Source of the DNA: Atherinomorus stipes
Taxonomy: Eukaryota > Chordata > Actinopteri > Atheriniformes > Atherinidae
Assembly: GCA_023101725.1 (NCBI GenBank)
Contig: JALJCO010003968.1
Coordinates: 930,001-994,000, forward strand
DNA: 64,000 bases
Direction: 5' to 3'
The notes under the pieces are model-generated. The model ran no database searches. It saw only the letters and a program-made list of their open reading frames with translations, and was not told the origin of the DNA. Numbering within the stretch: position 1 is the stretch's first letter; every line of letters starts with the position of its first letter. The position numbers and the translations under genes were made by a program. This document shows positions 55,701 to 61,628 of this stretch, in pieces.

Positions 55701-58700
55701 GTCAGAGTGGCAATTGATCAAGATAGACTACAAGGGCATCTTCAGCAGGAGATGCATGGATGGAGATTATCAGACATGGTACCTGCATAATAAGGTAAAA
55801 GAACTTTGGTATTTTGGGGGGATGCATTACCTCAAAGAGTTTGCTTGTGCTCTTAAGTCTTTTTGTCCTACTGACCTTTTTAATTTCATTTTTCAAAATC
55901 TCTTCAAAAGACTAAACGGTCCACAGAACTTTATATGATGTCAGTTCAATCTATTAATGATGTTTCATGATTTTCACCTGGATTGGTAGTATAAAGAAAA
56001 ACTCAAAACGCTCACTTTACTAATTGTTCTTGCAACTAAGCTAAACTAAACAATCTTGTAGCTTTACGCTGCATAGCTCAACTATACTGTCAAATTTCTG
56101 ACTTTAAAGAAAATTCATGCCATATAGGAGTTGAAGCTCTGATTTCTAAATCTTTTTGAAGGAATGCCATTTTCTTCTGCATTCAGTTGCACCCAAAATA
56201 TCCAGGGAGCATTTTGTTGACAGTACACATCTGTATGAAGTAGTTCCACATTTAAATAATTTATATGAAACTTTAGGTGTGCTCAAAGTAAACTATATTT
56301 CATTCACCAGTGAAGTAACATTGGAAAAATACTTCAAATTAATCGGTATTGTCTCACTTTCCAATCAACCAAATTTCAAAGAACATTAGAATCCCAGTTG
56401 ATTGTGCATCTTTTACATTTACTTTTGTGTGTGTCATAAATAAATTAAAGTGAGGCTAGATTTAAATGGAGATTTCCAGAATTACAGTAAATAGGTGTCA
56501 TGAACAGAAGCATTGATGAAATCATAGTGCTCACTGAGGCTATGCTTGTATAAAAACTATCTCTTGTTTTTCCATGTCTGATAGGGAGAGCTGTGTGTGA
56601 TGGGCGAGAAGCAGATATATATGAAACGCAGGCCAGGTAACCGTTGCATGCTGGCACAAGACTATTCCAGGATCTACTCCTCAGAGCCATGCCTCTGCAC
56701 ATCCTATGATTTTGAATGGTAATGGCTTCTTCTTTTATTGTTCTCAGTCTGGATTATAATGTAACGCATACTCTAACCCCCGGGGGACTGCTCTTTCCTT
56801 TCATAACATGTTTACCAAGCAGCCACTCCACTTTGAGCATCTAATTCACTTGTATATAATTAAGGCTGCTTGTAGGCATTTGTAATAAAAAAAAAAGAAA
56901 GAAAAAAAAACTAAAGTATCAGTTTGCAAAACTTCATATGTCTTAATATCCATCGAACATTGTATATTTACTGCAATGAGACTAATTATAGTTTGAAAAA
57001 TGGAGATGGGAGTTAAGAACTTTTCATCATGCCTCTGTGATTTGCATAATGTCAAGTGACTTATTAGAATTCAATTAATAATGAATCGTTAAATGAATTT
57101 TAAATATCTTTTATCCATCCATCTTAAATTCTGTTTGATCTTGCTTGTCTGACAATCAAGTCTCTAGTTATGGTCTTAAAATATTCCGTGAAGCTCTAAC
57201 TGCAGAGCATTTGCCCTACTACAAAAGCTTGTAGATTATTTTGAGCAGTAGTGTTTATCATTTCATGAAGTGTTGTGTTTTGCTTTTTTTTTTATTTCCT
57301 TTGGCAGTGATTATGGTTGGGAGCGCCAGACGAATGGGAAGTGCTCTCCTGCTTTTTGGTTTAATCCAAATGGCCCAACTAAAAGCTGCAGCACCAGCCA
57401 AAGCTTCCTTAACAGCACAGGGTAAGTGGGCCCCAATGTTCAGTCCATCACCTAGGAATATTTCATTCCACCTTGTTTGACGTGTTGTCTGGAATAAAAC
57501 ATAAAATTATAGTTTACAGCCTTTTGGAGCTGAAAAACAGATTCAGGAAGCTGGAGAATATAAACTACATTGTGTCCTACTTCTTTGAAAAGCAATAAAG
57601 CAGAGCCGATTTCAGATATACCGCATGACAACACACACTATTATAAAGTCTAGTGTGCATGACTGATGTTTACTAACAAAAATCAGCTTTTTATATGTGG
57701 TGTGAATTACTTCCATTGCTGGTTAGAATGACTTTTGTCTGCTTTTACTTCATATTTAAAAGGTATCGAAGGGTTTTGTCCAACAACTGTAAGGAAAGAC
57801 AAAGGAACACATACTCACCTAAGAGGGAGATGTGTCGGCCCAGGGCACCCAGAGGCCTCCGAGTATCCACCAGTCACGGAGAGTTGAGTGCAGCTGTTGG
57901 AAGCAACGTCACTTTCATGATCTACCTTGCTGATGTGAGTCATAAATCTCTGTAGTTTTAAATAGACAGTTGTTGGATTTAATAACTGTTTAAAGGGTTT
58001 ATACAACCAATATACAACTAGAGTAGTGGCTGTGTGAGGCTTTATTTATGCTGTTGTTGTTGCATTTAACATGCAACGGCAACAATAACTCATCCTGCTG
58101 TACATGCCCAAACAGGTGATGCAGAAATGCTCCAGCATCAGCATGTTAGTATTTGTGACTTAGCAGAATTTCTAATTCTTGTTTTGGATTTTCTCCTGTT
58201 TTGGTCTACATACAAATCAATATGACACTGAGACTAAAACTATCAGAAGTATGAAGGACTTATGAAATAACGTGCAATATTTTTTTAATAGAAGGTGGGT
58301 CTCATTTTCCATTTTTTTCTTAAGTTGAAGAGCAAGTTGAACAAATACTGAAGATAAATGTGGATGCAAAAATATTGGTTCTACAAAAAATTAAAATAAA
58401 AAATAAAAATAAAAATACACCTATTCCAAACCAGATGCCTTTCAAACCAGGTAATAATTATGTTTGACTACAGTGTAAGTAATAAGTAATGTGTTATTAT
58501 TCTGTATTAGGACAACACTAATGTGTTTTTTCTTTGATCTCTAGACGGACCAATGTACAATTTTTTTTTATGTCAAACCTTACCATTGTATTTTGTCTTT
58601 TGTTTTTTTGTTTTTTTACCTATAAATATATCATTCCATACATAATACTGACCATCCCCTTCCACTTCCTCTCAGGTGTTTTTGAGGACTTTTAAAGTGA

Positions 58701-61628
58701 CTAACATTACTTTTGTGTTTCATCCAAATCAAAGGCATTTTTTTAAAGAAAATTTTTGGAGCCCTAAAATTGTAGTCATCTTGCATTTTTTTGAGCCTCT
58801 ATTCTGAACCTGTGTTTTTCTCTGTCAACCAATGTTGATATCATGCATTCAAGGATGAGGCTGTGATGGAAATTTACTAAAATGAGATAGCGATAACCTG
58901 CTTATTAAAAGTTCGATACCCCATAAAGACATTCTAACACTGAACTTTTACCCCCCCCCCCCCCCAAAAAAAAAAAAAATAAATAAATAAATAAACAAAT
59001 AAATAAATAAAACACATAAAAATAGCATTTTTAAGAAAACAAGACAAAGACAAGCATTGTAATTAGTTATAGGGAGATACTGTTTGTGAATATTACAAAA
59101 TTATAATGATTGTGTATCAGCATGAATAGCTCATGATGACAATAGAAGAGAAGTCATAGGAGAAACAAGCAGCATCATTACCCTGTTTAATCCTCAGATT
59201 TCTCAGTTACAGATTTAATTGGAACTGCGTTCCTATGAGGAGAAAACTGCTGACAGGGTGCTGCTATTTTCTTATGTGCTTTCATTGTTGTAAGCACCAC
59301 AATTGAACCCACAGAGCCAATTCTACTCATGCTGCAGCTAAAATTTTCCACTCCATATATCTTAAAGCCTTGGTAAATAAAACCAAAGTTAATATTCATA
59401 GTCTTTCTAAAATTTGGGTGCAAAAATTTAAGGATTTTCACAGATGGCAAAATTGAAAGAGTTTACTACCTCATCCTCTTACTTTTAGACAGTTGATGAC
59501 CTTTACCTCTTTGGTCCCTTTTTCACTTTTTTTCTTGTGTTTTTCTCAGTTGAATTCCTGTCTCCTTCCATCCATGTTCACCTACAGTATGTTACTGACA
59601 CAGCTTAAAGGACATCTCAGCCCTGGCACTTAAGCATTAGGCTGATCTATCTCTTGTTCTGGGCGGCCTAAGTGAAGTGTCCCGACCTAAGCCATGATGA
59701 CAGATGCTGTGTCATACCATGTGTCCACAGGGAGACTCGCTGAGCACCAGCATCCAGCTAGACTTTGGGGATGGCATCAAGATCACATATTCTAACCTGA
59801 GCAGGACCGATGATGGCATCAAGCACATCTACAGAACGACTGGGATTTACCGAGTGACAGCCTTTGCAGAAAACAGCCAGGGATCTGACAGCAGCACGCT
59901 GTTTTTACACATCACCAGTATGTGAATAAGTAACATCATTACTCATTCCTGCAGCAGTGCACATAGCATGAACCTCTTCTCTTTCATGGGTAGTCACGTC
60001 CCCATGCTGCTGAATCTCACGTCAAGTCATGGTTGCATTACGTTTATGCATTTCAGCCTTGAAAAAGATGCAAACGCACACCTGGAGCTAAATGTGCATC
60101 AGCTGCAATCACAATAATACTCAGTGTTTGCTGTGTGCATTTATTTGATGCATGCATGCATATGTGCTGCTGTATGTCTTACTGCTGTAGGTCCAGTGGA
60201 GCATGTGTATCTCTCCGCTCCTATAGTAGCCATCAGGGGGAAGGCAGCTAATCTGACTGCAGTGGTTTGGCCGAGCCATACAAGAACTCTGACCTTCTTT
60301 TGGTGGTTTGACAACAGCTCCGAGGTGAGAAGCTTCTCCTCCCTCCTACCAGTGTTTTTCTACACTCTTTTCCTGTTTACCACCATCTCTTCCATTTTCC
60401 TCCCTGATGTCCTTGTGCAGTTGTTTACAATTAAAGAGTGTAAATCTGCAAAGCTTTTCTGCAAATCAAGGGAAATGTGATTGCACGTGACTGCCCTGTG
60501 AAGCTCAGTCATATTTATTTATCACGTTGATTGTGCTCACTCCAGCACCCACTCATTATACAGTGTGTCAAGGGCTGAATGCATGTAGTATTCAATATTC
60601 GGCAGGTTTTACTGTGCAATTTTCTGTGTTTTCTTCTTTTGAAATCCAGCCCATTATAACATTAGAAGGAAGCATCTCTCACACGTTGCACAATGAGGGA
60701 AATAGCAAGGTCACGGTCCAGGTTGCTTGTGGAGGCACTGTAATGCAGGACACAAAAGTTATAACAGTTAAAGGTGAGTGGAGAAAACAGACTTCAAAGC
60801 ACTTTATTTGGAGTTACATGAATATGCAATATGCTATCTCCTGGAAAGTGTGATGACTCTCGGTCAGCATGGCAAGCTGCGCCTTGTTGATGTCAACGTA
60901 GACCTATCTAATGAATAAAATGTCACGGTATGTGAACACGAAATCTGGAGGAGCAATTAACTTCAAGGCGCATGTTACCAAATGAAAAAAGACAAAACTG
61001 CACATCAGATTAATCAAAAGCTAAACCAGAAGTAGCATTCATATTCTAACAGACATGACTTCATCCTGTTTTCCAGAGTTCTTCAGGTCACTGCTGTTGT
61101 CGTTTTCACCAGCTCTTGATGAGCACAATCCTGACATCCCCGAGTGGAGGGAGGACATAGGCCGTGTAGTGCGGACAGCTCTGTCACAGGTACATCAAGT
61201 CCCAAAAGATATTTCCTGGAGCCAACACTGAACTCCAGTGACTTTCAGGGTCATTACTATTTCATTCCTGTGAGCAGTAATAACACAGTCGTCATGATGC
61301 TCCACTGTCCTTTTCTGAGCTGATATGTAATGACACTTAACCAGTGTGAATTTCAATTTTAGCTGATGTCAAAATGTTAGCCATTGGGCTGCATTGAATT
61401 ATGTGATCTGTGCTTTAAAGTTAGATTAACAGCTCAAACTTTAACCTCCTCAGTGGAATTACACCTGCTGGTTGTGTTATCTGATCACTGCAGGTGTCTG
61501 GGGTTGCTGAAGACCAGCTGCTGGTGTCTCTGTACCCAGGACTCCCAACGACAGCGGAGCTCTTTATCCTGCCTGATAAACATACCCCGAGTGAGCACAA
61601 GAGAAGAAACGAAGAGGTGCTGGGAACG
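6200..61628 (+). CDS. sorcs3: SorCS3-like VPS10-domain sorting receptor, 3'-incomplete, 23 exons
   Basis: SorCS proteins are type I membrane receptors of the sortilin/VPS10P family that sort cargo between Golgi, endosomes and cell surface, chiefly in neurons. Twenty-three exons with GT-AG borders and matching phases join into 3291 nt (1097 codons) without a stop. Order by residue: signal peptide 1 to about 27, propeptide to the RGKR site at 140-143, VPS10 propeller from about 226 to 715 with Asp-box motifs, ten cysteines of the 10CC module in exons 15-18, PKD domain in exons 19-21, membrane-proximal part in exons 21-23. The transmembrane segment and tail are absent; the family's usual length is about 1,200 residues, so roughly 10% is missing downstream. 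SorCS3 rather than SorCS1 is suggested by motifs such as IFDEEYN in exon 13 and the TFFWWF stretch in exon 20. Teleosts often keep two co-orthologues (a and b), which I cannot separate here. The family call is near certain; the paralogue is an inference. Confidence 0.85.
6878..11138. other. intron 1, 5' part: no element recognised
   Basis: Mostly unique-looking, AT-rich intronic sequence. Scattered short homopolymers occur (poly-A near 10095-10108, 10873-10886; poly-T near 10250-10263). The tract from 10887 to 11100 (GGCTGGGAAATTAATCG and on) resembles the inside of fish hAT-type repeats, but I could not find its ends. Confidence 0.4.
11139..11336 (+). repeat. tRNA-derived SINE
   Basis: The head carries polymerase III promoter-like boxes: A box TAGCTCAACTGG (11151-11162) and B box GGTTTGAGTCC (11216-11226). 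The body then has TTGCTGCATGTCTTCCCCCA and a CTCTCTCTGCCCCC tract, the arrangement seen in common fish tRNA-SINEs. It has no coding role and is inserted in intron 1 in the same orientation as the gene. Confidence 0.7.
11409..11496 (+). repeat. fragment of a GGGGTCTGCAACC-type DNA repeat
   Basis: The start GGGGTCTGCAACCTTTTC followed by CAAAGAGCCATTTT resembles the left end of a widespread vertebrate hAT-type repeat. It is cut by the hAT-like element that starts at 11505; no matching right end was seen downstream. Confidence 0.45.
11505..12738. mobile_element. hAT-like non-autonomous element with 8-bp target duplication
   Basis: An exact 8-bp direct repeat TTGTCTTT flanks it (11497-11504 and 12739-12746), as expected for hAT insertion. 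The right end is CAATATCGCCCAGCCCTA, the complement of the TAGGGCTGGGCGATAT end also carried by the hAT element at 18419. The left end TAGTACGATAT is a shortened form of it. Inside lies a decayed THAP-like coding relic (11970-12180), perhaps from another element nested at a TTAA site (11685). Confidence 0.6.
11970..12180 (+). pseudogene. decayed THAP-type zinc-finger coding relic
   Basis: One frame reads [12 protein letters not shown]. After a frame change it continues [18 protein letters not shown]. This matches the start of THAP DNA-binding domains found in fish transposons (CSVPGC, then LFxLP and a FI block). The second zinc-binding Cys appears replaced by Val, and the frame is broken, so it cannot encode a working finger. 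THAP domains occur in P-element and Kolobok transposases. Similarity was judged by eye only. Confidence 0.4.
12749..13280. mobile_element. 532-bp Tc1-type MITE, copy 1
   Basis: The terminal inverted repeats CAGTTGTGCTTGAAAGTTTA (left) and CAGTTGCGCCTGAAAGTTTA (right, complemented) are flanked by TA at 12747-12748 and 13281-13282. The interior shares blocks with the element at 55088-55618 in inverted order, for example GTTGAGCAACA and the ACTGTCCC-GACA region. Non-coding. Confidence 0.75.
13283..17644. other. intron 1: mixed repeat fragments, no gene
   Basis: A poly-A start is followed by AT-rich DNA, then a GC-richer tract (13600-13900) with GGGGGCACTGCCCCCCC that looks like a fish repeat of unknown class. 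At 14281-14312 a CTGAACTATCCCTTTAAG end resembles a TTAA-type element terminus without a partner. 14665-14705 is rich in AGCTAGC. 14923-14995 repeats at 25454-25521. Open frames here have no recognisable domain. Confidence 0.4.
14923..14995 (+). repeat. dispersed repeat, copy 1
   Basis: It shares AACTTACATGGTTCCAG, the preceding AGCCTTTAAAAA-ATGAGA block and a following CTTTAA/TTTTAA-AGT-CCT-GTTTAT block with 25454-25521. Class unknown. Confidence 0.55.
18419..21654 (-). mobile_element. 3.2-kb hAT transposon, degenerate
   Basis: The ends TAGGGCTGGGCGATATG and CATATCGCCCACCCCTA are inverted repeats with one mismatch. An exact 8-bp duplication TTTGGAAC flanks them (18411-18418 and 21655-21662). 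It encodes a ZBED/hAT-type transposase on the minus strand (separate entry). The complete ends and perfect duplication suggest a fairly recent insertion, while the reading frame is already broken. Confidence 0.88.
19224..21272 (-). pseudogene. broken hAT (ZBED1-like) transposase
   Basis: From an ATG at 21272 (minus strand) a BED zinc finger is visible: IICKVCKE for the Cys pair and [11 protein letters not shown] for the His pair. Central blocks include [12 protein letters not shown] and [12 protein letters not shown] likely spliceosomal intron lies at 20435-20265 (donor GTGAG, acceptor TTTCAG) and keeps phase. Then come [20 protein letters not shown] and the C-terminal hAT dimerisation region ([20 protein letters not shown], then [10 protein letters not shown]) ending at 19224. 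Damage: an in-frame TAA in the BED region, a TGA near 20170, a TAG at 19716-19718 and a probable frameshift near 19970 in a T run. It should be non-functional. Confidence 0.85.
21849..22957 (-). mobile_element. Tc1-like transposon, degenerate
   Basis: The terminal repeats CACTGTATTGCCAAAAGTAT (left) and CACTATATTGCCAAAAGTAT (right, complemented) are flanked by TA at 21847-21848 and 22958-22959. At 1.1 kb it is shorter than an intact Tc1 of about 1.6 kb. Transposase remains are on the minus strand. Confidence 0.85.
21873..22625 (-). pseudogene. truncated, frameshifted Tc1 transposase
   Basis: Two minus-strand frames carry parts of a Tc1-type DDE transposase. The upstream part (22625-22227) contains [14 protein letters not shown], a decayed form of the catalytic-core FGGGSVMVWG-like block, shifting frame before the conserved DDE-region Asp. 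The downstream part (22172-21873) begins [19 protein letters not shown], the hallmark [16 protein letters not shown] block around the last catalytic acid, here Lys instead of Glu. The N-terminal DNA-binding domain is missing. Confidence 0.82.
23871..24397 (+). repeat. dispersed fish repeat, GGCAAGGCAAATTCATTT type
   Basis: The start (GGCAAGGCAAATTCATTTAC, then GTGCTTTACAGAAAACATTA) and the later block about a last-to-first gut-of-repeat segment (AAGCAGGAAGCCAATGTAAA) match, from memory, a very common repeat of fish genomes whose class I cannot state with certainty. No coding capacity is visible. Confidence 0.45.
24507..24617 (+). repeat. hAT-like terminal fragment plus AC microsatellite
   Basis: CAGAGGTCGACCGATAG, followed by repeated GCCGAT-type words, resembles one end of a fish hAT-type element. 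It runs into an AC repeat at 24595. No complementary end (CGACCTCTG) was found downstream. Confidence 0.4.
25454..25521 (+). repeat. dispersed repeat, copy 2
   Basis: Second copy of the block at 14923-14995, sharing AACTTACATGGTTCCAG and flanking words. Confidence 0.55.
25595..25776. repeat. long GAAA microsatellite preceded by GACA repeats
   Basis: About 18 bases of GACA/AGAC units run into some 40 near-perfect GAAA units, with one visible interruption (GGAAAG near 25680). Open frames on both strands through it are artefacts of the repeat. Confidence 0.97.
25777..28170. other. intron 1: no element recognised
   Basis: Unique-looking AT-rich intron. A C-rich run (CCCCCCTCCCCCCTCCC) lies near 26761. 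No supported gene or RNA. Confidence 0.45.
28171..28509. mobile_element. 339-bp TTAA-flanked non-autonomous element
   Basis: The left end is TTAA then AGCAGCCTTTACCAATCTTG. The right end, complemented, is TTAA then AGCAACCCGTACCGATGTTG, giving matching but diverged inverted repeats continuing into CATTTC/CATTCT. Non-coding. Confidence 0.55.
28510..34469. other. intron 1, 3' part: no element recognised
   Basis: Mostly unique-looking sequence with short tracts: poly-T with GTT repeats at about 29816-29846 and a 16-base C run at 34253-34268. Some mixed-base stretches (about 31015-31115 and 33860-33945) lack repeat character and could be conserved non-coding DNA, which cannot be tested here. Confidence 0.4.
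34470..34537 (+). CDS. sorcs3: exon 2: first VPS10 strand
   Basis: The acceptor TTGTTGTAG precedes 34470 and the donor GTAAGT follows 34537. The exon encodes [12 protein letters not shown] and then VTESSLW, the conserved opening strand of the SorCS VPS10 propeller. It ends in phase 2 (AG), completed by A of exon 3 to give Arg. Confidence 0.95.
37190..37385 (+). pseudogene. decayed THAP-type coding relic
   Basis: The frame opened at 37064 reads [10 protein letters not shown], then [20 protein letters not shown] and ISSDHFVT. The W-x2-AI, W-x-P and (C)SDHFV words in this order and spacing are the THAP signature, with the Cys before SDHF replaced by Ser. The flanking DNA (about 37030-38150) appears to belong to the same old insertion, but no ends were found. 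It is probably a transposon remnant, not a host gene. Confidence 0.45.
39422..39520 (+). repeat. hAT-type MITE fragment, TTAATCA-rich
   Basis: TTAGGACTGTCAAATAATTA followed by repeated ATTAATCA words resembles one end of a fish hAT-type MITE. No partner end was located. Confidence 0.35.
40550..41044. mobile_element. GC-rich TTAA-flanked element with long inverted repeats
   Basis: TTAA sits at 40550-40553 and 41041-41044. The 487-bp element between has termini GCCCCGTTTCCACC matching perfectly, and 27 of the first 28 bases agree between ends. The GGGTCTGGGTC and GGTCGGGCCGG blocks also recur inverted. The open frames seen on both strands here come from this GC-rich repeat and have no domain. 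Symmetry and TTAA point to a piggyBac-like or Kolobok-like MITE; a 3-bp TAA duplication (Harbinger) is an alternative reading. Confidence 0.75.
41160..41325 (+). repeat. ACCACGCCC repeats with short telomere-like tract
   Basis: AAACCACGCCC occurs four times in about 150 bp, two of them followed by the same ATTTTCAT word. Between them 41214-41250 reads as imperfect CCCTAA units, the vertebrate telomere motif. It is too short and imperfect to be a chromosome end. Confidence 0.7.
44175..44274 (+). CDS. sorcs3: exon 3: VPS10 blade with Asp-box STDYGSTY
   Basis: The acceptor is CTAG and the donor GTCAGC. The exon encodes [19 protein letters not shown] followed by [22 protein letters not shown] fits the S/T-x-D-x-G-x-x-W/Y Asp-box turn repeated on propeller blades. 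The exon ends in phase 0. Confidence 0.95.
44430..44588 (+). CDS. sorcs3: exon 4: VPS10 blade with SSDEG Asp-box
   Basis: The acceptor is ACTTTAG and the donor GTAGCT. It encodes 53 codons, including [16 protein letters not shown] and [18 protein letters not shown], both conserved in SorCS1 and SorCS3. Phase is 0 at both ends. Confidence 0.95.
44744..44817 (+). CDS. sorcs3: exon 5: VPS10 blade with SMDFGRKW Asp-box
   Basis: It is bounded by TTGCAG and GTACGA and encodes [15 protein letters not shown] and [13 protein letters not shown] is a well-formed Asp-box. The last codon is split TG|G with exon 6. Confidence 0.95.
45664..45728 (+). CDS. sorcs3: exon 6: short VPS10 exon
   Basis: This 65 nt exon was found by phase and family similarity. 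The acceptor is CCTTCAAG after a long pyrimidine tract and the donor is GTGAGT. It encodes [20 protein letters not shown], matching the position of the LVHxExR segment in the family. The last base (C) joins GT of exon 7 to make Arg. Confidence 0.9.
45729..48797. other. intron 6
   Basis: No gene recognised. It contains a poly-A run near 46449-46466 and a CA-rich microsatellite at about 47530-47567. Confidence 0.6.
48798..48916 (+). CDS. sorcs3: exon 7: VPS10 blade, Cys-containing loop
   Basis: The borders are TTTCCAG and GTTTGC. It encodes [15 protein letters not shown], then [12 protein letters not shown]. The two cysteines sit where SorCS proteins have a conserved pair (CRxxxC). The donor is weak beyond GT. 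Confidence 0.93.
48917..51442. other. intron 7
   Basis: No gene recognised. It holds an AT dinucleotide repeat at about 49653-49720; the rest is unique-looking. Confidence 0.6.
49653..49720. repeat. AT microsatellite
   Basis: About 30 AT units with a short ACATACA interruption near 49665. Confidence 0.95.
51443..51532 (+). CDS. sorcs3: exon 8: VPS10 blade
   Basis: The borders are TTGCAAAG and GTGAGC; 30 codons in phase 0. It encodes [14 protein letters not shown] and ends LPKYCLPK, matching the conserved GRASYYVSY / LPKY block. Confidence 0.94.
51745..51924 (+). CDS. sorcs3: exon 9: highly conserved VPS10 exon
   Basis: The borders are CTACAG and GTTTGT; 60 codons in phase 0. It begins [20 protein letters not shown], one of the most conserved stretches of SorCS proteins, followed by an N-glycosylation site (NNT) and the [10 protein letters not shown] segment. 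Confidence 0.96.
52271..52417 (+). CDS. sorcs3: exon 10: VPS10 blade with TYNKGQTW
   Basis: The borders are TTTTCAG and GTGAGC; 49 codons in phase 0. It encodes [16 protein letters not shown] and [23 protein letters not shown] is an Asp-box-like turn with Asn for Asp, as elsewhere in the family. Confidence 0.95.
52418..53306. other. intron 10
   Basis: Unremarkable intronic DNA; no repeat or gene recognised. Confidence 0.6.
53307..53409 (+). CDS. sorcs3: exon 11: VPS10 PFCSLHLHL segment
   Basis: The acceptor is TTGACAG and the donor GTAGAG. It encodes [19 protein letters not shown], then [17 protein letters not shown] is closer to SorCS3 than to the PYCSLHLHL form of SorCS1. It ends in phase 1. 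Confidence 0.94.
53758..53834 (+). CDS. sorcs3: exon 12: VPS10 blade with TSDAGNSW
   Basis: The borders are TTCTCAG and GTACGA. It encodes GNIGTELSS and [21 protein letters not shown] is a canonical Asp-box. It ends in phase 0. Confidence 0.95.
53952..54043 (+). CDS. sorcs3: exon 13: VPS10 blade
   Basis: The acceptor is AATGCAG; the donor GTGGGT (54044) is weak but keeps phase. It encodes [18 protein letters not shown] and PIRHLW. This block is one of the better discriminators towards SorCS3. The Trp codon is split TG|G. Confidence 0.93.
54044..54825. other. intron 13
   Basis: Unremarkable intronic DNA; no repeat or gene recognised. Confidence 0.6.
54826..54933 (+). CDS. sorcs3: exon 14: VPS10 blade with SLDEGKKW
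   Basis: The borders are TATGCAG and GTAAGC. It encodes [19 protein letters not shown] and [18 protein letters not shown] is the last clear Asp-box of the propeller. It ends in phase 2. Confidence 0.95.
55088..55618. mobile_element. 531-bp Tc1-type MITE, copy 2, next to exon 15
   Basis: The ends share AAAATTATTCATACCCTCCA in inverted orientation, flanked by TA at 55086-55087 and 55619-55620. Length (531 bp) and interior words match the element at 12749-13280 (532 bp) in the opposite orientation. It fills most of intron 14, ending 56 bp before exon 15. Confidence 0.78.
55677..55794 (+). CDS. sorcs3: exon 15: end of VPS10 propeller, first 10CC cysteine
   Basis: The borders are TTTTCCAG and GTAAAA. 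It encodes [20 protein letters not shown], then IFSRRC and QTWYLHNK. The Cys is the first of ten in the 10CC module. A Tc1-type MITE ends only 56 bp upstream, so the branch point and pyrimidine tract sit in a very short unique stretch. Confidence 0.96.
55795..56584. other. intron 15
   Basis: AT-rich, no element recognised. The open frames here have no domain. Confidence 0.55.
56585..56718 (+). CDS. sorcs3: exon 16: 10CC module, cysteines 2-6
   Basis: The acceptor is CTGATAG and the donor GTAATG. It encodes [20 protein letters not shown], then [12 protein letters not shown], with the sixth cysteine codon split with exon 17 (TG|T). The EPCxC pattern is characteristic of the sortilin-family 10CC domain that closes the propeller. 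Confidence 0.95.
57308..57421 (+). CDS. sorcs3: exon 17: 10CC module, cysteines 6-8
   Basis: The borders are TTGGCAG and GTAAGT. It completes FECDYGWER, then encodes [13 protein letters not shown] and FLNSTG. It carries an N-glycosylation site (NST). It ends in phase 2 (GG). Confidence 0.95.
57763..57934 (+). CDS. sorcs3: exon 18: 10CC cysteines 9-10 and linker to PKD
   Basis: The acceptor is TTTAAAAG and the donor GTGAGT. It encodes [11 protein letters not shown], then [15 protein letters not shown], which bring the module to exactly ten cysteines. The [14 protein letters not shown] segment is the first PKD strand and has an N-glycosylation site (NVT). Confidence 0.94.
57935..59730. other. 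intron 18
   Basis: Contains a C run (58951-58965) followed directly by an A run and TAAA repeats to about 59011. No gene recognised. Confidence 0.6.
59731..59917 (+). CDS. sorcs3: exon 19: PKD domain core
   Basis: The borders are GTCCACAG and GTATGT. It encodes [26 protein letters not shown] and [15 protein letters not shown]. The DFGDG motif and the following HxY are the PKD hallmark (WDFGDG-like, then HxYxxxGxYxVT). An N-glycosylation site (NLS) is present. Confidence 0.96.
60191..60324 (+). CDS. sorcs3: exon 20: PKD end and second Ig-like fold
   Basis: The borders are GCTGTAG and GTGAGA. It encodes [20 protein letters not shown], then [23 protein letters not shown] favours SorCS3 over the VWWY of SorCS1. 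N-glycosylation sites (NLT, NSS) are present. It ends in phase 0. Confidence 0.95.
60650..60773 (+). CDS. sorcs3: exon 21: second Ig-like fold
   Basis: The borders are AAATCCAG and GTGAGT. It encodes [20 protein letters not shown], then VTVQVACGG and [10 protein letters not shown]. It ends in phase 1. Confidence 0.95.
61077..61189 (+). CDS. sorcs3: exon 22: membrane-proximal domain, part 1
   Basis: The borders are TTTTCCAG and GTACAT. It encodes [15 protein letters not shown], then [16 protein letters not shown]. The NPDIPEWR motif is shared by SorCS proteins. It ends in phase 0. Confidence 0.95.
61494..61628 (+). CDS. sorcs3: exon 23: membrane-proximal domain, last exon in window
   Basis: The borders are CACTGCAG and GTAATC; 45 codons in phase 0. 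It encodes [20 protein letters not shown], then LFILP and a charged, variable tail. The following exons (rest of this domain, transmembrane helix, cytoplasmic tail) were not found between 61629 and 64000. Confidence 0.94.
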
